Position numbers and translations under genes: made by a program. A DNA stretch of 64,000 nt from Heligmosomoides polygyrus polygyrus (lineage: Eukaryota; Nematoda; Chromadorea; Rhabditida; Heligmosomidae): assembly GCA_947396885.1 (NCBI GenBank), contig OX377206.1, positions 5,532,658 through 5,596,657 on the forward strand, read 5' to 3'. A model generated the notes under the pieces. The model was not told the origin of the DNA. It ran no database searches and saw nothing but the letters and a program-made list of their open reading frames with translations. Positions 46,871 through 60,898 of the stretch are shown here, one piece after another; positions within the stretch are counted from its first letter, which is position 1; every line of letters begins with the position of its first letter.

Positions 46871-48049
46871 TCCTAAAATCCCAACATTTTCTAAGTGTGT
46901 TCGTGTTCCTGTGCCGAACGAGGTTGTAAGGAGGATCAATTTACTGAACGGCCTTACGTTTTGACCTGTTCGTCGCCTTCAGAGGCCTAAAAGTGGTTCA
47001 TGACTTTAGATTTTTCACCTACCTGACCAAACGCTTCCTCACCCCCTCCCCTCATTCCGATGTCGTCCTTGTGTATTTAGGACTGAGGAAGTGTAGAATG
47101 GCACAGTATGTGTGTGTCAGTCTCACGATTACAAACGTCAGAGATCAGTACCAGTTCACCGTAACTTCATTGCGCGTCGCCTAAAAGCGTGGTTGGTGCA
47201 AGCTGCGGGGGCCTTACACCTAAAAGCTTTTCGTTCTATTTTTGTCGTCTGTCGTCTATAACCACTAATATGGTTTATTCGTTCCGATCTTGTCCTTAAC
47301 GTATTTTGTTTCGTTTTCGTGGATCTCCAAGATCCACGCATAAATGACTAACAAATAGTGATTAAAAATAAATAATTGATAGTTTTTCGACAATTTGCCA
47401 GGATTTTATGGACTAAAGTGAAGGTGGAACCCCCTTCACACACTTCCACCGTGTGCCATATTCTCGTTTCAACGTTTAGCGTCAGCCTCATGAAGTGAGC
47501 CTGTTTCAGAAGCACCGTTGATATCAGACGCGAAAACCTAACAGCAGAGGTGGTCACCATCGAGGTAATTGTTCCAGATATTTGTTGCTGTTGTTACTTC
47601 CTTGTTTATTGAACACAGGGAGAGTGGCCTATCCGCGATGGGAAACTGCGTAGATAGGTCCTCTTTAGGCCTGCTCAGTGTGTAGGCTCTGATATACAGC
47701 TCATTTCCAATTTCACCCTCGAAAAGGCAGAGTGAAGTGTCTCCCCCCACCCCTAATAGGACAAATCGCTGTGGTCTTCAAAGATGGCTCAAAATACCTG
47801 CATTCAGATCTGTAGTGTTATCCGTTTCGAAACCCTGTTTTCATCGCTTCACATTATGTTTATGATCTGGATAGATTTTGGAATTCTTTGATAGCTCAGG
47901 ATCCGATGGTGAATGTATACCACAAACGATAGTGGGTCGGCGACCACTTTTTGTCAGAAATACCTTTCCAACTTTTCATGATGAAGCTATTAAGCCGTGA
48001 TCGGTTCTTGGACAAAATGGCCTCTTACATTCCAATTCTGGCCTAGACG
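46871..48049. other. Between unit U copies: truncated block A-type repeat, no gene
   Basis: 47515-47700 is a shortened copy of 225-1300 (gatatcagacgcg, then gagagtggcctatcc). The rest has no supported exon. Confidence 0.4.
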
Positions 48050-48223
48050 TTGAATTATGTAGTTGGAAGTTGCTCTCATTCATGGCGCGAAAAACGCTTC
48101 ATACTTGAATTTCGAAAGTGTATCTCTCAACAAGGAATGCAGGAGAGGGTAAGCCACTTTTGCGCTATTTCTCGAGCATCCCTTTGGTTTGCTGGGCATC
48201 TAGGGAACTTTGTTAGACATCTG

Positions 48224-48374
48224 AGGGTCTGTCCATACTTTGCAACCGCAGCTATGGACTCGCTCGTGCAATGCATGCGGATTGATTGATGCCGAGCATT
48301 CGCTCATCAAAGTCGATACGCATGTTTTACCCGTGTAACTCTGTCGCTGCTGTCGCGAAATGTGAATAGGCCCT
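48224..48374. mobile_element. Hairpin MITE (gggtctgtccata ends)
   Basis: Ends gagggtctgtccatacttt and aaatgtgaataggccctaa, inverted; gggcctgttcata family. Confidence 0.6.
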
Positions 48375-50307
48375 AAGGCAAATTCGATTCTTTTTTTTGG
48401 TTATAACTGTCGCGCGTAGTTGTTGTGTTGTGTGTCATAAGTTGACACGGCTAATTCGCCCTTGGTTAAGCAGCGACAGACCCCTGGAGATAACCTCCCG
48501 CGCATACCATGTTAACAGGGTGGTGCTTCTCATTGTGATGACGGTTTACGATTTCTGAAACACATCTAATCGAGCATGAACCGATGGAAAGGTAAAACTG
48601 CGAATTCCCAGAAAGGTCGCATAGGCGCAATCGCAATACACCTGTGGTATTTAGGATCTCCTCATAACGAAATAGAGGAAGAAGAGTAACGTCAGGGTGT
48701 TTACGAGACTGTGTAACGGCAGATGGAGTAGGTTCAACAAAACGGAGTATAACTTACTCGTTGTTTTGCGCTTTTAAAGGTGTTGTGGGCGCTTTACACT
48801 GGAATGAGCCATTTTCGGATTATCGATTCGGACATCCTGGTCCGAGTCATCCGAAATTGGCCGTGTCCGAATCACTCAAAAATCCGTGGTTCGCGAAATC
48901 GCCGTCATCCGAATCATCTAAAAATGCGGTCGCAGGTGTCATCCGAATCATCCAAGTATCCAAAAATTTGGTCGGATACAATGTATAGTGGACACAATGC
49001 GTGTTAGGAGAGTGGTGCACTATTGTGAGGACGCGCTTTCTTCATCATTTTTCTCTCTAAGGTTTCACATTCTGGCTGAATCCTAGCGCTGAAGATGAAT
49101 CGCGCCAAGGAAAGCACGGCATGTTGTTTTACCGTATGGTGTACAGTGAAGAAATCCCCTCTTAGGAAGAACCCCCCCCCCCCCCCCGGCTAACGCGCAT
49201 CACGACCGCAGTGGCGGACTGTGGGATGCTCCGGGTAAACTGCAAAATAGCCACTGTTTGTATATGCCAGACGAAGCTGATGAGAATCATTTAAATGCAC
49301 ACATTTAATCTATTTCTGAATTTTTCCTCTGCTGTTTCTTTTTTTGGGAAAAAGATTCGAGATTTCCTCATGTCCCAGCACCTGTTTTGTCGCGGCGTCA
49401 TGATCCTTTGGAAGTCGTATTTGAACATGGCTTGTACACCCCTCTATTTAACTTTGATATTCGTTTATTACCGCTTTAATACGTGCCACGTTATGGGTTA
49501 TGGACTAGCGGTACCGCGCCGCAATATTTTGACCTTCCAAATCGATTCGCATTTCGGTTAAGGCCGGCAGCAGAGTCTTGCGGGTGCCGCGGACCCGCCA
49601 TGACAACGGCGGGTGGTGCGGCGCCGCGAGGGTTACTATACGCAATACTGCGTACTTTTGCCGGCAGTTGCGACCTATAAGAATGTCAGATGTATAGTAA
49701 GCAAAACGTTTTTTGTTGTTGTGAAGAAGCGTTTTTTAAGCCAAGTTAGGAGTTCTTGAATCTAAGCCCCGAGATCTAATAGAACACTCCTTATAACTCA
49801 ACAGTTCTGTACCATTTTGCGCTTGCTCTCACTTTTGTCGTTCTTTCATCACTAAAAGTTCCTCGGTTGACAATCCCGAAGATATTGTGGTAGCCCTTGT
49901 GATGACAACATTCCCTCCGATGCCTTGTTGAGTCCGGGAGATCTGTCCGATGCAGTTATAGCTCATACTAAAAAAAACGGGCTGCTTTGTTGTTGTATTT
50001 CTGTGTAAAGTTTTCCCTAAACCTCACACGGCCAACTTGTGGCTGTAAGGCTACGAAGATTTTCAGGGCAGTAAAGGTTACCTAATATGGTGCTAAGGTT
50101 TTTTGCGTTGCGTTTTGAGTGCAGGATTCCACATGCCTCCATTTGTCGACACTAACGGGACTATACTGATGGTTGTCAAGCTCTTTTATGGGCAGAAATC
50201 ATGCACCAACCTATTATACTCCTAGCATGTAGATTCGTTTAAAAATGTTTAGAATAGATGAGCCATAATAGGTGGGCACTCACCTATCACGCCCTCCGGC
50301 GGGTCTC

Positions 50308-50337
50308 ACCCGCAGCTCCTGGCGCTGCGGGTGAGAG
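50308..50337. repeat. GC-rich perfect hairpin
   Basis: tctcacccgcag and ctgcgggtgaga are exact inverses around a short ctcctggcg-type turn, within a larger GC-rich repeat. Confidence 0.8.
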
Positions 50338-50639
50338 CCGCCGTGAACTGCGGCAGCCCTCGGGGACCTTTGCGAGCGGCGGCTCCGCGACAACTCGTCC
50401 ACGCCGCGGCTTCCACCACAATGACAGCGTGGGTCCCATTGCGGCGGGAGCGATATGGACGAGTTCTCGAGGTGCTGCCGCGAGACTCTGTAGAGGCCCT
50501 AACACATATTTTTAATGCGACGTCATGAAAATTCATATTGAGGGCTGCTAAGCTATTCTAGCACGATAGAAATTTTCGAAATCGTGTGCTCCAAGTTTTC
50601 CGTTCTGTTGCATCAAACATTTTCGGTTTTCTTCAGGTT

Positions 50640-50701
50640 ATGAATGGTGAAGAGCCAGCACCTGCTCAGCATCAACCGATGCCAGCGAAGGCCGTGTCGG
50701 C
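50640..50701 (+). CDS. Candidate first coding exon in unit U copy 2
   Basis: ATG at 50640 lies three bases after the acceptor ttttcttcag. It reads MNGEEPAPAQHQPMPAKAVS plus GC, with a gtacgt donor in phase 2. It lies about 670 bp upstream of block B, so an equivalent exon would be expected about 670 bp left of this window's start, upstream of block A. Confidence 0.4.
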
Positions 50702-52935
50702 GTACGTAGTTTATTTTTCAGCTTTTCTTTATTATATCTTTACTTTTGTTTACATCGAAACAATTCCTGCTCCAGATGGAGATGGATGTCTGAACTTAGG
50801 AATGTGGTGTAAAATTTGAGCTCCGATAAGCTTCGAAGTTATGCTACACTTTGCAGAAATAACTGTAGTTTCGAAAAATGAAGCTTGATTACTTCGTAAA
50901 TCTTCACCCTTGAATTGGTAGAGAACTATGATCCACTTTTGCAAAGTCGTTGAACAGGGCTGATAGGGCTACAACCTCACAAGGCAATACCTTCCAAACA
51001 TTTTGTATGCGAAATTATTGCAATGTAAAGGAATCATCTGACTTTGCGCCCATAAAGCAGTATTTTTGGGTTTTTCTTTGTCGGTGCTGGAGAAGTGTCG
51101 TCATGTGAGACTGTACAATTCCAAGGTCGCGCACTAACTCGGTAGGTTCAAGAATTTCGTGAAGATGGAACATACATTTCTTCTATTTGAAGGGTGGAGA
51201 AGGGGTTTTGTAGAGGTACTCGTTTTCGTTGTATAGGCATACATCTGAAACCCTTGAAATGAGAAAGTCAAGATAAGGCATTAAGAATGTTTTCCCATTT
51301 AGTAAGTCTCGATTTAGATGGTATGAAAGACCGTTTGCAATTTATGTTCCCTAATTAACACACGATGTATTTAGCAGATTCAGATCTGACGTTCTGAGTA
51401 GGAATGGTGTCGTTTTAGGATAAGCCTCAATCTACATGCTTCTGATTGTGGCTCGGTGTACCTGTCTTGTTCTTTAATTTAAACAACGTTCACCGATTTG
51501 AGCATCGCTATTGACGTTTCAGGGCCACGACCGTGGATATCAGAACCGAGAATGTAGCAGAGGTGGTCAGCGTTGAGGTAACTGTTCCAGTTGTAAATTA
51601 CTGTTGTCACTTTCTTGTTTTGGTTTAGTTTTCGCTCCAATCGCTACGCGGCGTGGTGTCATATAATGAATTTTGCCAGCGTTGATCAGGCCGCGCGACC
51701 TGATCGATATTGGTATTTTTCATTATGACACGACGAGCGGCGAATGGGGTATATACAGGAGAGCCAGAGGAAGACAGATGATGTGAGCTAGTCTACACAC
51801 GGTGAAGCAAGCCTGGCAGTTCTGTGTGAACTGCTGTTTGAGTACCCCGTGCTTGATGAAAAGGTCCTCAAGTTTCAGAAAAGTTGTCCGTGAAGTTCGG
51901 AATAAACTAATTTTCCGGCCTCAAACAAAAAACGCTATTTTTAAAGAAGCCTTGGGTTCTTCGTTGTGTGAGACATATGGTCAGAACACGCTTTGGTTTC
52001 ATCCTGGTAAGTCGGAGGGGGAGACAAGCAGCGCTGCCGTTGGAAAAGTGGCTTAATAACAAATGAAATGGTCCCTCCTGGTTAGGAAACTGCAAAAGAT
52101 CCTCTTGTAGGCGCGTTCGTCGTCTTTGTGGAATGGTCCACCATTAGCTTTGTGGCGGATGTGGAAAAGAGTGATTGAGGGGGGCTTTTTTCATTAATGA
52201 ATTAAAAAATTTTGTACGGCTTTAGAGGAGATCAGGAGGCAAATCAGTTTCTTTTTCTTTTGAACAAAAACTGATTCAGTACCTTTTCCGACAACATTCA
52301 ACTACATCCCGCCGCTTCTTTTGGTTTACTCATATAAGCAGTTCACACATTCTTGACAATACATGCAGCAAAAGGAAATCGTGACGACATCAAGAATCAG
52401 CGTCATAGAATTCAATGTTAGAAGAGCAAATTAAAAACGAAGAGAGTGGCCTATCCCTGGTAGGAAACTGCACCGAAAGTTCCCCTTATAGGCCTGCTCA
52501 GTGTGTAGCCCCTGATAAATAGTTCCTACAACTTACTCGTACAAGGGAACTGCTTTAACGTAGATCATCAAGCAGTCAATAAAGGCAGACAGTGAGTGCA
52601 GTGCATAGTGCATTGTTCGCTAGAAGAGATGATTCCGACTACAGATTTGCTGTAAAAGTGTTGAAATCGACGGCAACGAGTCCCATTGTGGGAGTCATAA
52701 TGCATTCCACTTCCACTTTATATCATCAAGATTATTTACATGCTTATGGTGGTCAGCCGATGAATGACATTTTGTCCTTCTGGGACAAATTCGCTGACCC
52801 TGAAGATACGGAATGCTTGACTGGCCTGGTAGGGACCCGAACTGTAAATCGTGCCGCACACAACATCCGGTACATCCGCCGACTGCGCATAACGTGCCCA
52901 GATGTAATTACGGTGATAGGAAAGAGCATTTTCAG

Positions 52936-55900
52936 GTGAAGAGCTGGAATAGTGTGAAGAGGACAAGAGATCCCTTTGATCCCCCCGGCGTGCAGTCTTC
53001 CAAATATGGCTGGAAGAGGATAGTGAATGACGGGCCTCACTGCAACGGCGACATGTTTGACGTAAGTCGATATCTATTATCCATCTGTGTGGTTACTTTT
53101 TTCCTTCTCGGTCACCTTCCGACACGGTGAGCTGAATTGCTAGACAAGAAGGGTGTACACTATACGCTGTTTTATTTCATTAGATACTTATTAGGGAAGG
53201 GTTTCACCTCCCGTGGGAATTCAAGTCGAGACCAGGATCATTAGAAAGAGCTCGGAATGCTGATTAGTCTGTTGTTGTCAAAATTGCAAAATGAAATTCC
53301 TGAGCGAGTTAGGACCTGCCGAAATCGTGGGGCCTCACCACAGGGTGGCTGTGCGACACACTTGGCACGAGGGTGGTGAGTCATCGGGTTTCCGTAAGAA
53401 TGACGCGCCGGCTGCGGCAGTGGCGCATAGGTAGTGCTCCTGCTGATCAGGTGCGACGTCGTTGGTTCGGTTACCGTTGCGCCGGTTTTCTGCAAATCAT
53501 AATTTATCTTCGAAACCTTTTGTTCCAAGTGTGTCGCCAGGTGTGTCGCACATTTTGCGCCATGTGTGTCATAATGCAAGCCTATGATGAGGCTCCCCGA
53601 TTGCGGCAGGCCATAGCTCTCTCAGGAATTTCATTTTGCAATTTTGACAACAACAGTCGTAATCAGCATTCCGAGCTCTTTCTAATGATCCTGGTCTCAA
53701 CTTGAATTCCCACGGGAGGTGAAACCCTTCTCTAGTTAGGTGAACAATAATTCGGACTATGTTGTAACTCGCGACTAATCAGCCAAGTGTAATCACGAGT
53801 TGGGCGCCAACAATTGGACGAGTTTTCCTACAGTTCTCCCCTAGTCCAATCAATACACGGTGGCGTTGAATACGCCGTCATCATCAAATTGTCGGCTATT
53901 CAGTAGGTGAAGGAGCCTTGCCATCACAAAGCTGGCTTTGTCGGCTGTCTCAGAGCAGTCTGGGACCTACCTATCCTAATCCGAGGGGGCATACAGTGAC
54001 TTGCGTCTCCAATCCCACGTTTAAGCTTCCACGAGAGCTTCAGTTGGTTATATGTCGCGTAGGTGAGCAGCATTAGTAGGTGGGAACGCTTAAACCAATC
54101 AGATCGTATGGAATGGGCATGCCATTCAGAGAGCATGTACAGTTGGTACCCTGGTCGGCTGGCATGTGTTCGGCCATCACTCTGTTTGGATACAATTGGC
54201 TGGCGCGCACATACCTACCAATGCTGCTCACCTACGCGACATGTACCTTCAGTTGTTATCTCATGATACGAGAGCTTTCCTTTCACTCCAGGGGATCTGG
54301 TTATGTGGCATGAGATGACGTCCGCGAATGACACTTTACGGTTGCCCCTCCCGACTAGAATAGATCCTACAGGGCCTACTCAGTCATCATGAACTATGTG
54401 CTCATTGACTGTTTCACTGTTTGTCGCTGTGCTCACAGAATTATCGCTCAAAATACCCAGCATGTAAAGGATGTTGTCACATGATTCTTGTTCTACAAGG
54501 TCAAAACGAGATTCATACCGCGAATTCAGTTCGAGCGGTATTCTTATATAATAGTTAGCTCCGTAAATCAGACGATATGGATAAGACAGAGTAGAAGAGC
54601 TCGTATAGCCCCGCAACGACTGCTTGAGCATTGTGGGATAACTCGTCGAATTTGTGGCGGACAATTCGTCGCCACCCTTGGCTATTAAGTCGCGAGGGTA
54701 CAATCCTAATCGGGGGGGGGGGGCAATGAATTGTTAATGGTAGCTATGCATCGATACATATAGCATACAATATAACATATGAATGCCTTACCTTACCTTA
54801 CCTGATCCCCTCCCTTGGGAATGCGTTATGCTGAAATATTAAAAAGATTTCATTATGGAACTATGGACAAGCTATGAAGAGGCTGCAGCGTCTTTGCTCG
54901 AAATACCCATTTGAATTCCCGCGATGCCGTACCGATATAGGTGCTCACCATTGCTTTAATGAATCTTCACGGTTTTATAGTATTGTAGTTGTTCCAGGTT
55001 TCTGTTCAATTTACTGTTCTCATTACTCCTTCCCCCCCCCCACAACTAGGAAAGAAATTCAGAAAACCGATTTTGGTATTGGAAGGACAGCAATTTATAA
55101 GGTGTATATATATATCCTATATACTTATGTGTTGTGCTTCATGTTGCATTTCTTTAAATATTGAAATCGACTGCCCCCCCCCCCGATTGGATTGCACCGT
55201 CGCGAGTTATTCAGCATAAATCTTACTGATTTCGTTTTTTCCTCAACTTATGTCTTTTGCTCCTCCACTAACAAAGCTATCATATAGGCTAGTACGTGGA
55301 TGCCGTCGTGGCTCCGTCCCCCACCAAAGCGTTCTACGCTACGCGAGGAGCTGTTTCTTGGTTCTGAGGCACGTCTTCTTTCACTAGTAGTCGTACTTTC
55401 AGTTAAACACAAGAAATACGTCAATGTGTCGAATTAGACGTTGAATGCAGTGCGTTGTCTGCAGCGACACTCATTCTAGTGTTTATTACCCAAGTTTGAG
55501 CTTCCCGGCATTTTCAAAGACGAACTTGAAAGCGAATTTGGCCCTATACAATACGATCTACAGTGTCCAGCCGATGAACAATCCACGCTGGTCTGGTACC
55601 CGTTCACCAACCCCGGAGGAATGTATGGCTTGGTTGCCAGGGCAGGAGATCCGAACTAACAACCTGGAATCGGGTGCACACGGCAGCCAGCACCTCCACT
55701 GACCGCGCTACTATGCTCTCCTTAAGCAAAAGACGTACACAAAGGAAGTACATGAAGCTACCCTGGGCTTGGAAAGCAGCTTAAAACCCTCAAAATGCAA
55801 AATTCTCTTCAAGCGCGATGTTTATCCTGTTTTCCACTTCGCTCGTGATTACCAGCATGCTTATTTATGGGAAGGTTTCGGGCTGTTTGGCAATCTGATC

Positions 55901-58900
55901 CACTTTCTTAGAAGTACTCCGTAGAAGAGCTTCTGTCTATAACATGAACAAATTTTCTGTGCCGTGGAACCTTACGAAAAGGAAATCGAATATCTCAAGA
56001 GCGATGCGTGTGGTTGGGGGGGGGGGGGGGGGGAGGGAAGGTTGCAGGCTTCCGGCTTCCGCTCATTCTCAACTTTTTCGATTAAGGGAGACTTAAGGCG
56101 AAGAAAGTTCTATTTCTGGAATACACTAGAATTGTGATCAACATCATACCTATCCTATTGTCAGTGGTTCAGTTTAGCTAACGCTAATTCCTCGAAGGTC
56201 ATTAGCGGCAGAAAAATTAGAGTTATGCACAGGGCACACGGTCTTCGACGTCTGACTTGGCATACTGTATTGCTCAAAATTCGGAACCCATTTTCAGAAT
56301 TTCTCAGGAAATACTGAAAAAAAAATAATCTGTTCCATGTGGATGAAAGTTTTAGCACGTTTGACCGGGACCCGAGCCATATATCGATTACTATATCGAT
56401 TATTTCATCGACAGCCAGCGCCTTCACTGACTGCGCTCCGCACGCCTAGGTGTAGTTATGGCATTTTGAAAAAAGCCTTTTTAGTTTGAAGACGATTGGA
56501 AGTTGGAAGCACCGCGTGAAGAAGTTAACCGTCAAGAGACCCCACCATCCGATGCTAACGTAAGTCTACTGCGGCTGATTTTCTCCATTCTTCTCGATAT
56601 TCTTTTTGGCCAGCGTTTTTTTTTTTCGTTTTGGATATTTTTACTGAGAAACGCTTGGCTAGAAAGGTCTTTTGGTGCACTCTTCAACTTCGTGGAGGAA
56701 CAATGAGAACAAGCCGCACTACTTAATCCGCATGGGCCCAGTGGCTTCGTTGCTGTTTTCAACTGAAATTTAGGCTCTTCTGCTGTAGAAAGCTATTGCA
56801 CTAGTCAGGTCAGGTGCCTGTTCATCGACCCAGAATAGATGGAATAGCTTTGTTGGCCTGATCGGGACCCGAACATCAATTCGTGGTGCATATGAGAGTC
56901 GCTCCCCCCCCCCCCCCCCCCCCATCTTCTCCTAGCAACTATGGACCCGTTCATACTTCACGTTAGGAGAGATAAGTTTGCTAGCAGAATCATTTTGTAC
57001 GTATCGATCTTTGCCATTCATTGCACGACAAAAATCAATAGAAATATGGTTTGCCTAGCCGCCCAATCGCTCCCGTCGCCCCCGTCGCGAAGTATGTACA
57101 GGTCCTATGCTTCATGAATCTGTTACTAGTTACGGCTAAGAAGAGCTCCTTTCGGCTTGAAGACTGGTAGAATGTCAAAGGGATACTGTTTCGTCTAATT
57201 ATCCTATATTGTACTTTATTTCGTATTTCAGCCCTGTGAGGACAAGCTGGAACTTTACGCCGTCCTGGACGAACTGAATGACCAGCCTCATTCCAAGGAA
57301 TTGATTATTGACGTAAGTCGCTTGTTCTAAAAATTTAATTTGGCTGCTTCGTCCGTTACCTTGCTTCAGGGATAGGCATTTCCTTCCTGTCTAGCGATAG
57401 CTTTCCTTCTGAAAATGTGAGCAGATTCGCCAGACATGAAGGATATAGGGAAGTGTTGAATCGTGTTACGTGTGAAGGCGGACAATAAGTCGCATTATTC
57501 CGTTTGGGACCCACTGACATCACGCGTTTGTTTCATCTTAAATTGGTGCTATTATACGCAGTATTAGTTTGTTGAGATCTACACGTCAAAGTCAGTCTAG
57601 ATTTGCTCCGTGCTTTGCAAGCATAGACATCTTGATGATTATTCCTTTTTGATTATTTACCACTGGTCAGTCGGGGAAACAATCGCCTGGGGCTTCGCAC
57701 AGCAATTCATTAAACAGCTACCCTTCACTTGCTAGGTGAGTGCTGGCCGGCCTATATTACAGAATTTACACAATTTTCACCTCAAATGGTGAACTTCGAA
57801 GAAGAATCGGTGGAATTCATCTACAACGGCCAGCCGATCGATATTGTATATCTGTTGTGGGGGATAACTGTGCGTACTCATGCGGTTGCTGTGAAACGAT
57901 TCTGGCGAATGCACCCTCGAATGGCGTATACCGGTTAGCGGTGGAGCGCGGAAGCCGTGGTAGAAAGCTGTCTGCGCCCTCCTCGCTTAGAGATAGCGCA
58001 TCGGCGTGCACGTTGACATTCGATCGACCTCTTGTGCGCCGGCGATGGCCCTCACGGCAGGCGGATCGCGGTGCAGTGGAGTGGGGCATCGCTTGATGCG
58101 AGAGAGGTGAGCGTTCGGTTCCCCAATGTTTTGACATACTTGTATTTCAGCTGACTACTTGGGATTTGAAGAGCTTCGACGTGCATGCAGCTTTGAGGCA
58201 GTTTTTGCGCATTTTCAGCCGTATGCGTTTCGCCGCTCCAAGAGCGCAGAACCCTGCTGCGGACACCAACTGACCGAGGAAAGCAGTTTCCGCATGAGCA
58301 GCTTGGGTGGCACCCACCCTGGAGTCCCTTCCCTAGCCTGGTCCTAGATCCGTATTCCCTGGGCGACGAGAGGTTCGCGTGGGTAATGCTAGGAATGAAG
58401 GATTTCGCGCTCCATCGCCAACACGCGCCTAAATGGTACTGTAATCATTCGGGAGTGTATTCATCAGGATCGTGCTAGTTGCGGTTCCCACTTCACCTCG
58501 GGTCGAAAGTCGATAAACGTGATCGATTATTGTTGCGGTTTCCCGCCCAGGCCAGTCAAGCCTTCAGTCCTACCGAGGTGAGTGATTGTGTACCAGACGT
58601 CTCCGAAGCATAAAACACTAACGTAGACTCATAGACCGACCAACGAAAGTCTCTAAATAAGTCAAATTTGCATTCAAATTGCCTCCACAACATCCCGCAG
58701 AAGTAGAATACGTTTCGAATATCACAAATGGATTAGCTAGCGCCGTCCTTGATCATCTCGATATCTGGTTGCTTCACAATATTGGTATTTTCGAAAGCTC
58801 CAAATAATTTAACCTCAATTTTTTTTCAGTTCGTCAACAAAGAGCCGATTATGGAGAAAATCCTCGGCTTCAAAATGCTGTTCGGAAAGGTGCCAGTGTT

Positions 58901-59021
58901 CAAGAAAGTGGGCTTCTCCGAGGAGCGTAAAAGTATCGTAGTGCGCTCTTCGTCGTCTGCATGTCCCCAATCATCGGCGCCGAAGGGAGTGATGAGAACG
59001 TTTTCCACAAAGATGGGCTGA
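52936..59021 (+). CDS. Gene X paralogue, block B copy: unidentified protein, four candidate exons
   Basis: Candidate exons are 52936-53061, 56485-56559, 57232-57312 and 58830-59021, identical in length and phase to the block A set (126, 75, 81 and 192 bp). Compared with block A, the third exon has two silent changes and three replacements (E/Y, V/A, Y/H). The last exon has conservative changes (R/K, L/M, F/I) and the same TGA. No frameshift or stop separates the two predicted proteins. The first intron is shorter because the RTE LINE is absent. A short exon at 50640-50701 lies about 2.2 kb upstream and may be its first coding exon, but its phase 2 end does not fit the phase 0 start at 52936 without another exon between. 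Function unknown. Confidence 0.5.
53194..53734. mobile_element. Fold-back (long-TIR) element, block B copy
   Basis: Counterpart of 1972-2512, with the same long inverted arms and the same position in the first intron of gene X. It differs by scattered single bases. Confidence 0.75.
53971..54363. mobile_element. G-rich-TIR element, block B copy
   Basis: Same element as 4222-4594, with ends tatcctaatccgaggggg and cccctcccgactagaata. It immediately follows the empty RTE target site. Confidence 0.6.
54711..55195. mobile_element. G-rich-TIR element with poly-G/poly-C ends, block B copy
   Basis: Counterpart of 4926-5441, with a shorter G run after caatcctaatcgg and a shorter C run before gattggattg. 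Confidence 0.55.
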
Positions 59022-60600
59022 TCTGTGTAATCCTAAGCTGTGAAGTTAACTGTTTACTTGGTTTTAGAGGTTTCTGCCATCCGTTCTGTGAATTTGTCCC
59101 AATCGTCCGTACGGTATTCATTTTCTTTCCGCTTCTGGTTCTGATTAGAACTTCCTCGTGTTGAATATGTGGTGATTTTGCTTAGCGATGAAGGAAAGGT
59201 TTGCTATTAGGCGGTGGAAGGACGTTCCCGAACTTGTGAATTTGCCCTTCCAAAAACTCATTTTACAGCACCTCATGTTTCGATATCCCAATCATTTTTT
59301 GCCTGCCGATATGTTAAAATATTCCTTTTTTACTTGCTGTTATGAGTGCCTGTGAATGAAATGTTATTCTGAAGTGTCGGATGTATAGGAGCTGTTCGAT
59401 GTCATGATTATATCTGGAATTAAATGACAAACAGTTTCAGGAAAGACTCGTTCAGTAAGACTGTCAACGGAACGGGAAGCATTCATTTATCCGTTAAAGC
59501 AAAGTTAAGAATGCAACCCAAGACCCGCTGTTTTTTGCAACAGAAGATGACGCAGCGTTTCTCTTTATATGATAGGATCGATTTCTTGTCACATCAATCA
59601 ATACTTATCGCGCGGTCGAAATCCGGCGTCCTGCGTAGCGAAGCCTCGCTAGCGGGGTGTCATACTTTCGAGCGATACGGCATCGCTACCGATGCGACCG
59701 CGTCGCTGAGCTGAGCAGAGCGTCGGGCAGCATCGGTAGCGATGCTACGACGCAGCTGCACACAACGCTATTAACTGCGCGCCTATTCGCTAGCTTCACG
59801 CTAGTGAAGAGACTTCGCTCATCGCTCTGTTCGTCGCCTTCGCTCGGGGTGAGCGAAGGTATGACATAGGCCTTAGCGTGGTTTACTAACCCTGCTAGCT
59901 ATGTGGATCGTCAGTACAGATTAAATGCTTGCCTTTTGCAATTTACATGTTCCCCTCGTCCCCCTGACCCCTAGGCTTCCTTGAAAGTGTAATGGCTGCC
60001 TTATGAAACTTTAATGACACAAAACAAATTTTCCGCTCGGTACGCTACAATAGAAACTCGATTCCACCGCCTAGCCAACTCGGCCCTACATGCCGCCTCT
60101 CCGCCTGAACTTCTGTCCATCGAGGGTAGATCACTTACATTTATAGGCATGCAAAACGGAATCACAACGAGCGGAATCGAACACCCGGCTTTTTTCATAT
60201 GAATCCGCCGCGCTAGCCGCTAGGCTATCGATCGTCAGCGACACGAAGTAGGCGAACACCCAACTGCGAGAGGCTACCGTACCCTCTAATTACTGACGCC
60301 CTGTTCTTTCATTTAAATCCTAGATCTTGTTCTTTGTAAGGCCCAAGTCAAGATGTTTGATTTTTCGTGTTTTTAAGGCAGAGTCGCTTCTCTGCATATA
60401 AACCACTGTCGCCTTTCAGATTTATCTTTCGGATAATCTCCCAGTGGAACAACTATTGCCTCCTTGCAGCGATATCAAACAGTTAGGGGAAGGCAACAAA
60501 GTTCTTTTAGGGAACCTGACGTGATGACCGCCAGTATGCCGTCCATCAGCGAGGATTGTCGTCGCGGCATTCGTCGTCGAGCTAGTGAACCGCTGTAAGA

Positions 60601-60658
60601 TTTATTTATTTATTTATTTACTCATTTATTTATTTATTTATTTACTTACTTATTATTC
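60601..60658. repeat. TTTA microsatellite
   Basis: Counterpart of 10835-10895, with one extra TACT unit. Confidence 0.95.
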
Positions 60659-60765
60659 ATGGCGTGGGTACACGGCAACACAAGGATAATGAAAGGTACA
60701 ACGGAAGGTCTGGCTATGAATGTAGCTACAACTGCAGTTTAGTTAGCAAAAATTTCTTGGGATCA

Positions 60766-60898
60766 ATCCTAATCGGAGTAGGTGAATGGTCCAGCGTCAA
60801 CTGCAGTCTCTGGATACGAGGGCCTTCATTTAACGTGGTTGTGTGGCGTTGAATGGTATTTCGAAACTTAACGATGTCCCCTCCCGACTAGGATAGAT
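60766..60898. mobile_element. G-rich-TIR element
   Basis: Ends atcctaatcggagtagg and cccctcccgactaggata, inverted; counterpart of 10996-11102. Confidence 0.5.

Larger units (their letters stand above)
48050..51070. repeat. Unit U, copy 2, with insertions
   Basis: Aligns with copy 1 in pieces (48430-48780, 49230-49555, 50545-51010), separated by a MITE (48224-48374), a stretch with repeated gtcatccgaat motifs (48830-48960), a C run (49171-49187) and GC-rich repeat DNA (49556-50530, including a hairpin at 50308-50337). Confidence 0.65.
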
